From Streptosporangiaceae bacterium (GTDB lineage Bacteria; Actinomycetota; Actinomycetes; Streptosporangiales; Streptosporangiaceae): a stretch of 7,003 nucleotides of DNA. Position 1 is the stretch's first letter; each line of letters starts with the position of its first letter. Position numbers and translations under genes: made by a program. The DNA lies in assembly GCA_030042885.1 (NCBI GenBank), contig JASHYW010000152.1, forward strand, positions 1-7,003, written 5' to 3'. Shown piece after piece: positions 5,331 to 7,003 of this stretch. Below the pieces are notes generated by a model. It made no database searches. It had not been told where the DNA came from and was given only the letters and a program-made list of their open reading frames with translations.

Positions 5331-5416
5331 GCCGTCCGGGGGACGGCGATGAATTTCCGGTGGACCGGGCGTCTGCAGTGGCAGACAATGATGCGGGCGC
5401 CCGGGGGCGTCCCCGG
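5331..5416 (+). other. Stem-loop-rich 5' leader of the VOC gene
   Basis: The 245-bp gap at 5186-5430 holds no gene. Its last 100 bases contain consecutive perfect stems. These are GCCGTCC-GGG-GGACGGC (5331-5347), CCGG-tgga-CCGG (5357-5368), GTCTGC-agtg-GCAGAC (5371-5386) and CCGGGG-gcgt-CCCCGG (5401-5416). The last ends two bases before the GAAGGAG Shine-Dalgarno (5418-5424) of the ATG at 5431. No known riboswitch consensus was recognised. The stems are seen directly; regulation is a guess, and high G+C makes short stems more common. Confidence 0.4.
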
Positions 5417-5430
5417 CGAAGGAGCCATCC

Positions 5431-5862
5431 ATGGCACGGGTCAGCACATATCTCAACTTCCAGGGCCAGACCGAGGAGGCGTTCGCCTTCTACGCCAAGA
5501 CCTTCGGCACCGAGGTCACCATGCTCAGCCGCTACTCGGACATGCCCGCCGCCGGGCCCGGCGAGCTGCCCGCCGAGGAGCGGAACCTCGTGATGCATGC
5601 CGAGCTCCCGATCATCGCTGGTCACGTGCTGATGGCGACGGACATGCTCGGGTCGATGGGTCAGGAGACCCGCATCGGCAATAACACCACCCTGTGCCTC
5701 GATGTTGATAGCAGGGACGAGGCCGACCGCCTGTACGGCGCCCTGTCCGAGGGCGGCTCGGAAGGATCCCCGATGGCCGATATGCCGTGGGGCGCCTACT
5801 GGGGCGTCAGCCTCGACCGCTACGGCATTCGCTGGATGGTCAACCACACCCCGGCATCCTGA
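5431..5862 (+). CDS. VOC-family protein, PhnB-like (glyoxalase fold)
   Basis: The protein has 143 residues and a single vicinal-oxygen-chelate domain pair of the PhnB/YdcE-like type. The N-terminal STYLNFQGQTEEAFAFYAKTF (5-25) is the family hallmark: a strand, then a helix beginning N/TEEA. VMHAELPIIAGHVLMATD (54-71) contains the conserved His (H56) and Asp (D71) positions seen in this family. The C-terminal WGVSLDRYGIRWMVN (124-138) matches the usual final strand region. The physiological substrate of most such proteins is unknown, so no enzyme name is given. The ATG at 5431 follows GAAGGAG with a 6-base gap. It lies on the same strand as the ADC-ACAD operon but is separated by 245 bp and several stem-loops, so it is probably a separate transcription unit. 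Confidence 0.9.
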   Translation: MARVSTYLNFQGQTEEAFAFYAKTFGTEVTMLSRYSDMPAAGPGELPAEERNLVMHAELPIIAGHVLMATDMLGSMGQETRIGNNTTLCLDVDSRDEADRLYGALSEGGSEGSPMADMPWGAYWGVSLDRYGIRWMVNHTPAS

Positions 5863-6175
5863 ACGACCATCAGCTCCAAGGTTTGGGTGAAAGGGGCCGC
5901 TGCGACGCCTGCTCGGGGCAGAGCATGCCGAATATCTGTTCTGGGTCGGAATCGTGCATTACGTCGCGGGCCAGAGGTGAGTGCCGAACGGCGGCTTTGC
6001 GCACGCTCTCATGACTTTTCCGTCACTCAGGGTGGTGATGCTGGTTGTGGTACCCGGAGGTCACTGTCCTTCGTTCGCTGGCCCAGGGCGCTTAGCGATC
6101 GAGCATTCCCTGCCGCCTGGTGGCGCCGCTTCAAAACTAATCGCATGGCATCTGACCTGGTGTTCATGAGATCAG
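5863..6175. other. Gene-poor stretch between the VOC gene and the IS
   Basis: No convincing gene is seen. Open frames at 5887-6201 and 5981-6169 lack recognisable motifs, and the first runs into the transposase end in antisense. The sequence looks less G+C-rich than its neighbours. The IS outer end must lie somewhere between about 6100 and 6175, but no terminal repeat can be named because the other end is outside the window. Confidence 0.55.
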
Positions 6176-7003
6176 CTACGCCGCCTGGTAGTACTCGTTG
6201 ATTACGCCACCGAGCACCTTCCGCCGCTGGACCGGCAGGTCCAGCGGTACGCGGGCTTGGTCGTCCCGGTCGGGCGGTCGTTGCTGGCGGGACTGGTGCG
6301 GGCGGTGCCCGTTGTAATGGCTGACATACTCGCCCAGCACCGATCGCAGGTGCCGTTCGCCGTAGATGAGCATCCGGTCAGTGCACTCGGCTCGTGCTGT
6401 GCGCACCCATCTCTCGGCATAGCAGTTCGCGCGGGGGGTCTGCGGCGGGATCTTGACCGTCTTCACGCCCTCGCTGGCGAAGATCGCGTCGAAGACGCTG
6501 GTGAATTTGGCGTCGCGGTCCCGGATGACGAAGCGAAACGGCGAGATCTGGTCGCCGAGGTCCGTGATCAGGTTGCGGGCCTGCTGGGCAGTCCATGCGC
6601 CGTCCGGGTGGGTGGTCACGCCTATGACGTGCACGTGCCGGGTCTTCACCTCGATGACGAACAGCACGTACAGGCGCTTGAGGAAGATCGTGTCGACGTG
6701 GAAGAAATCGCAGGCCAGCAGGCCAGCAGCTTGAGTGCGCAGGAACGCCCGCCAGGAGGTGTCCACGTTCTGCGCGGCCGGCCCGCGCCGGCAGGCGCGC
6801 AAGATCCGCCGTACGGCCGCTTCGCTGATCTGGTGTCCGAGCTGGCGCAGTTCACCGTGGACCCGGCGGTACCCCCAGGCCGGGTTCTCCCGCGCCAGCC
6901 GCAGTACGAGGTCGCGGATCTCCTGGCTGGTGCGCGGTCGGCCTGGCCGGTTTGGGTACGTCCACTTGCGCGTGACCAGGCGGCGGTGCCAGGCCAGCAG
7001 CGT
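6176..7003 (-). CDS. IS transposase, integrase-core (rve) type, N terminus outside the window
   Basis: On the minus strand the frame is open from the right edge to the TAG at 6178-6176, giving 275 visible residues. A TTG at 6802 is internal and is not the true start. Order of visible parts: [16 protein letters not shown] (14-29), an HTH-like segment [18 protein letters not shown] (43-60), then the DDE core. The likely acidic triad is D99 (in ACDFFHVD), D162 (in VIRDRDAKF) and E197 (in [10 protein letters not shown]), about 34 residues between the last two, as in IS3/IS481-like enzymes. The C terminus [12 protein letters not shown] looks complete. It resembles the actinobacterial integrase-core transposases with HTH plus rve domains; the exact IS family is not resolved. 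No frameshift or internal stop is seen, so the visible part appears intact. Confidence 0.9.
   Translation of the reverse strand, partial: TLLAWHRRLVTRKWTYPNRPGRPRTSQEIRDLVLRLARENPAWGYRRVHGELRQLGHQISEAAVRRILRACRRGPAAQNVDTSWRAFLRTQAAGLLACDFFHVDTIFLKRLYVLFVIEVKTRHVHVIGVTTHPDGAWTAQQARNLITDLGDQISPFRFVIRDRDAKFTSVFDAIFASEGVKTVKIPPQTPRANCYAERWVRTARAECTDRMLIYGERHLRSVLGEYVSHYNGHRPHQSRQQRPPDRDDQARVPLDLPVQRRKVLGGVINEYYQAA
6176..7003 (-). mobile_element. Partial insertion sequence at the right edge
   Basis: The transposase gene shows an IS entering from the right, with its 3' end inside the window. Boundaries are unknown: the outer end lies left of 6176 and the other end is beyond 7003. No target-site duplication can be tested. 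Confidence 0.7.

Noticed and set aside
5041..5847. 268-residue minus-strand open frame
   Set aside because: It is antisense to the end of the ACAD gene and to the VOC gene, whose families are recognised. Its own translation shows no domain.
189..6169. 11-bp match TCATGAACACC (189-199) in inverted orientation to 6159-6169, considered as IS ends
   Set aside because: Several 11-bp matches are expected by chance in 7 kb. The transposase lies outside the interval and runs off the right edge, so these cannot be its two ends.
5887..6201. 104-residue plus-strand open frame
   Set aside because: There is no recognisable motif or convincing ribosome-binding site, and its end runs antisense into the transposase C terminus.

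Overview
The window is high-G+C DNA. Its strong third-position G/C, GTG/TTG starts, ATGA-type gene overlaps and protein families point to an actinobacterium (actinomycete-like); genus cannot be told from the sequence. No rRNA, tRNA or CRISPR array is visible.

Layout. The left edge (1-102, minus) holds a possible N-terminal gene fragment preceded by a cluster of short palindromes. A gene-free stretch follows with a perfect 15-bp inverted repeat (358-420). Then come a small minus-strand dimeric alpha/beta-barrel protein (470-772), whose promoter region carries a 15-bp tandem direct repeat, and a minus-strand TetR-family regulator (984-1634). The TetR gene is divergent from a compact three-gene plus-strand operon (1732-5185). 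The operon encodes an acetoacetate-decarboxylase-superfamily protein and two dissimilar acyl-CoA dehydrogenase (ACAD) homologues, joined by ATGA overlaps at both junctions. The 97-bp divergent gap contains a 27-bp dyad (1645-1671) that is very probably the TetR operator. Downstream, after a leader with several stem-loops, lies a PhnB-like VOC protein (5431-5862). A gene-poor stretch follows, then an IS transposase gene (minus) that runs off the right edge.

How the genes may work together. The main point of interest is the regulated ADC-ACAD-ACAD operon. The two ACAD homologues have lost complementary parts of the standard enzyme. The first (515 aa) keeps the catalytic-Glu motif IYEGT and the TEPEAGTD/SGTK middle-domain motifs, but lacks the Q-x-x-G-G-x-G-Y flavin loop. 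The second (359 aa) keeps QVFGGTGY but lacks the IYEGT Glu and the TEPxxGSD motif. This is what an obligate heteromeric (alpha2beta2-type) ACAD would look like, as known for paired FadE proteins of mycobacterial sterol side-chain degradation. With a Schiff-base-type ADC-fold enzyme and a TetR regulator, it looks like a small, possibly uncharacterised catabolic module for a CoA-thioester substrate. The substrate cannot be inferred from the sequence.
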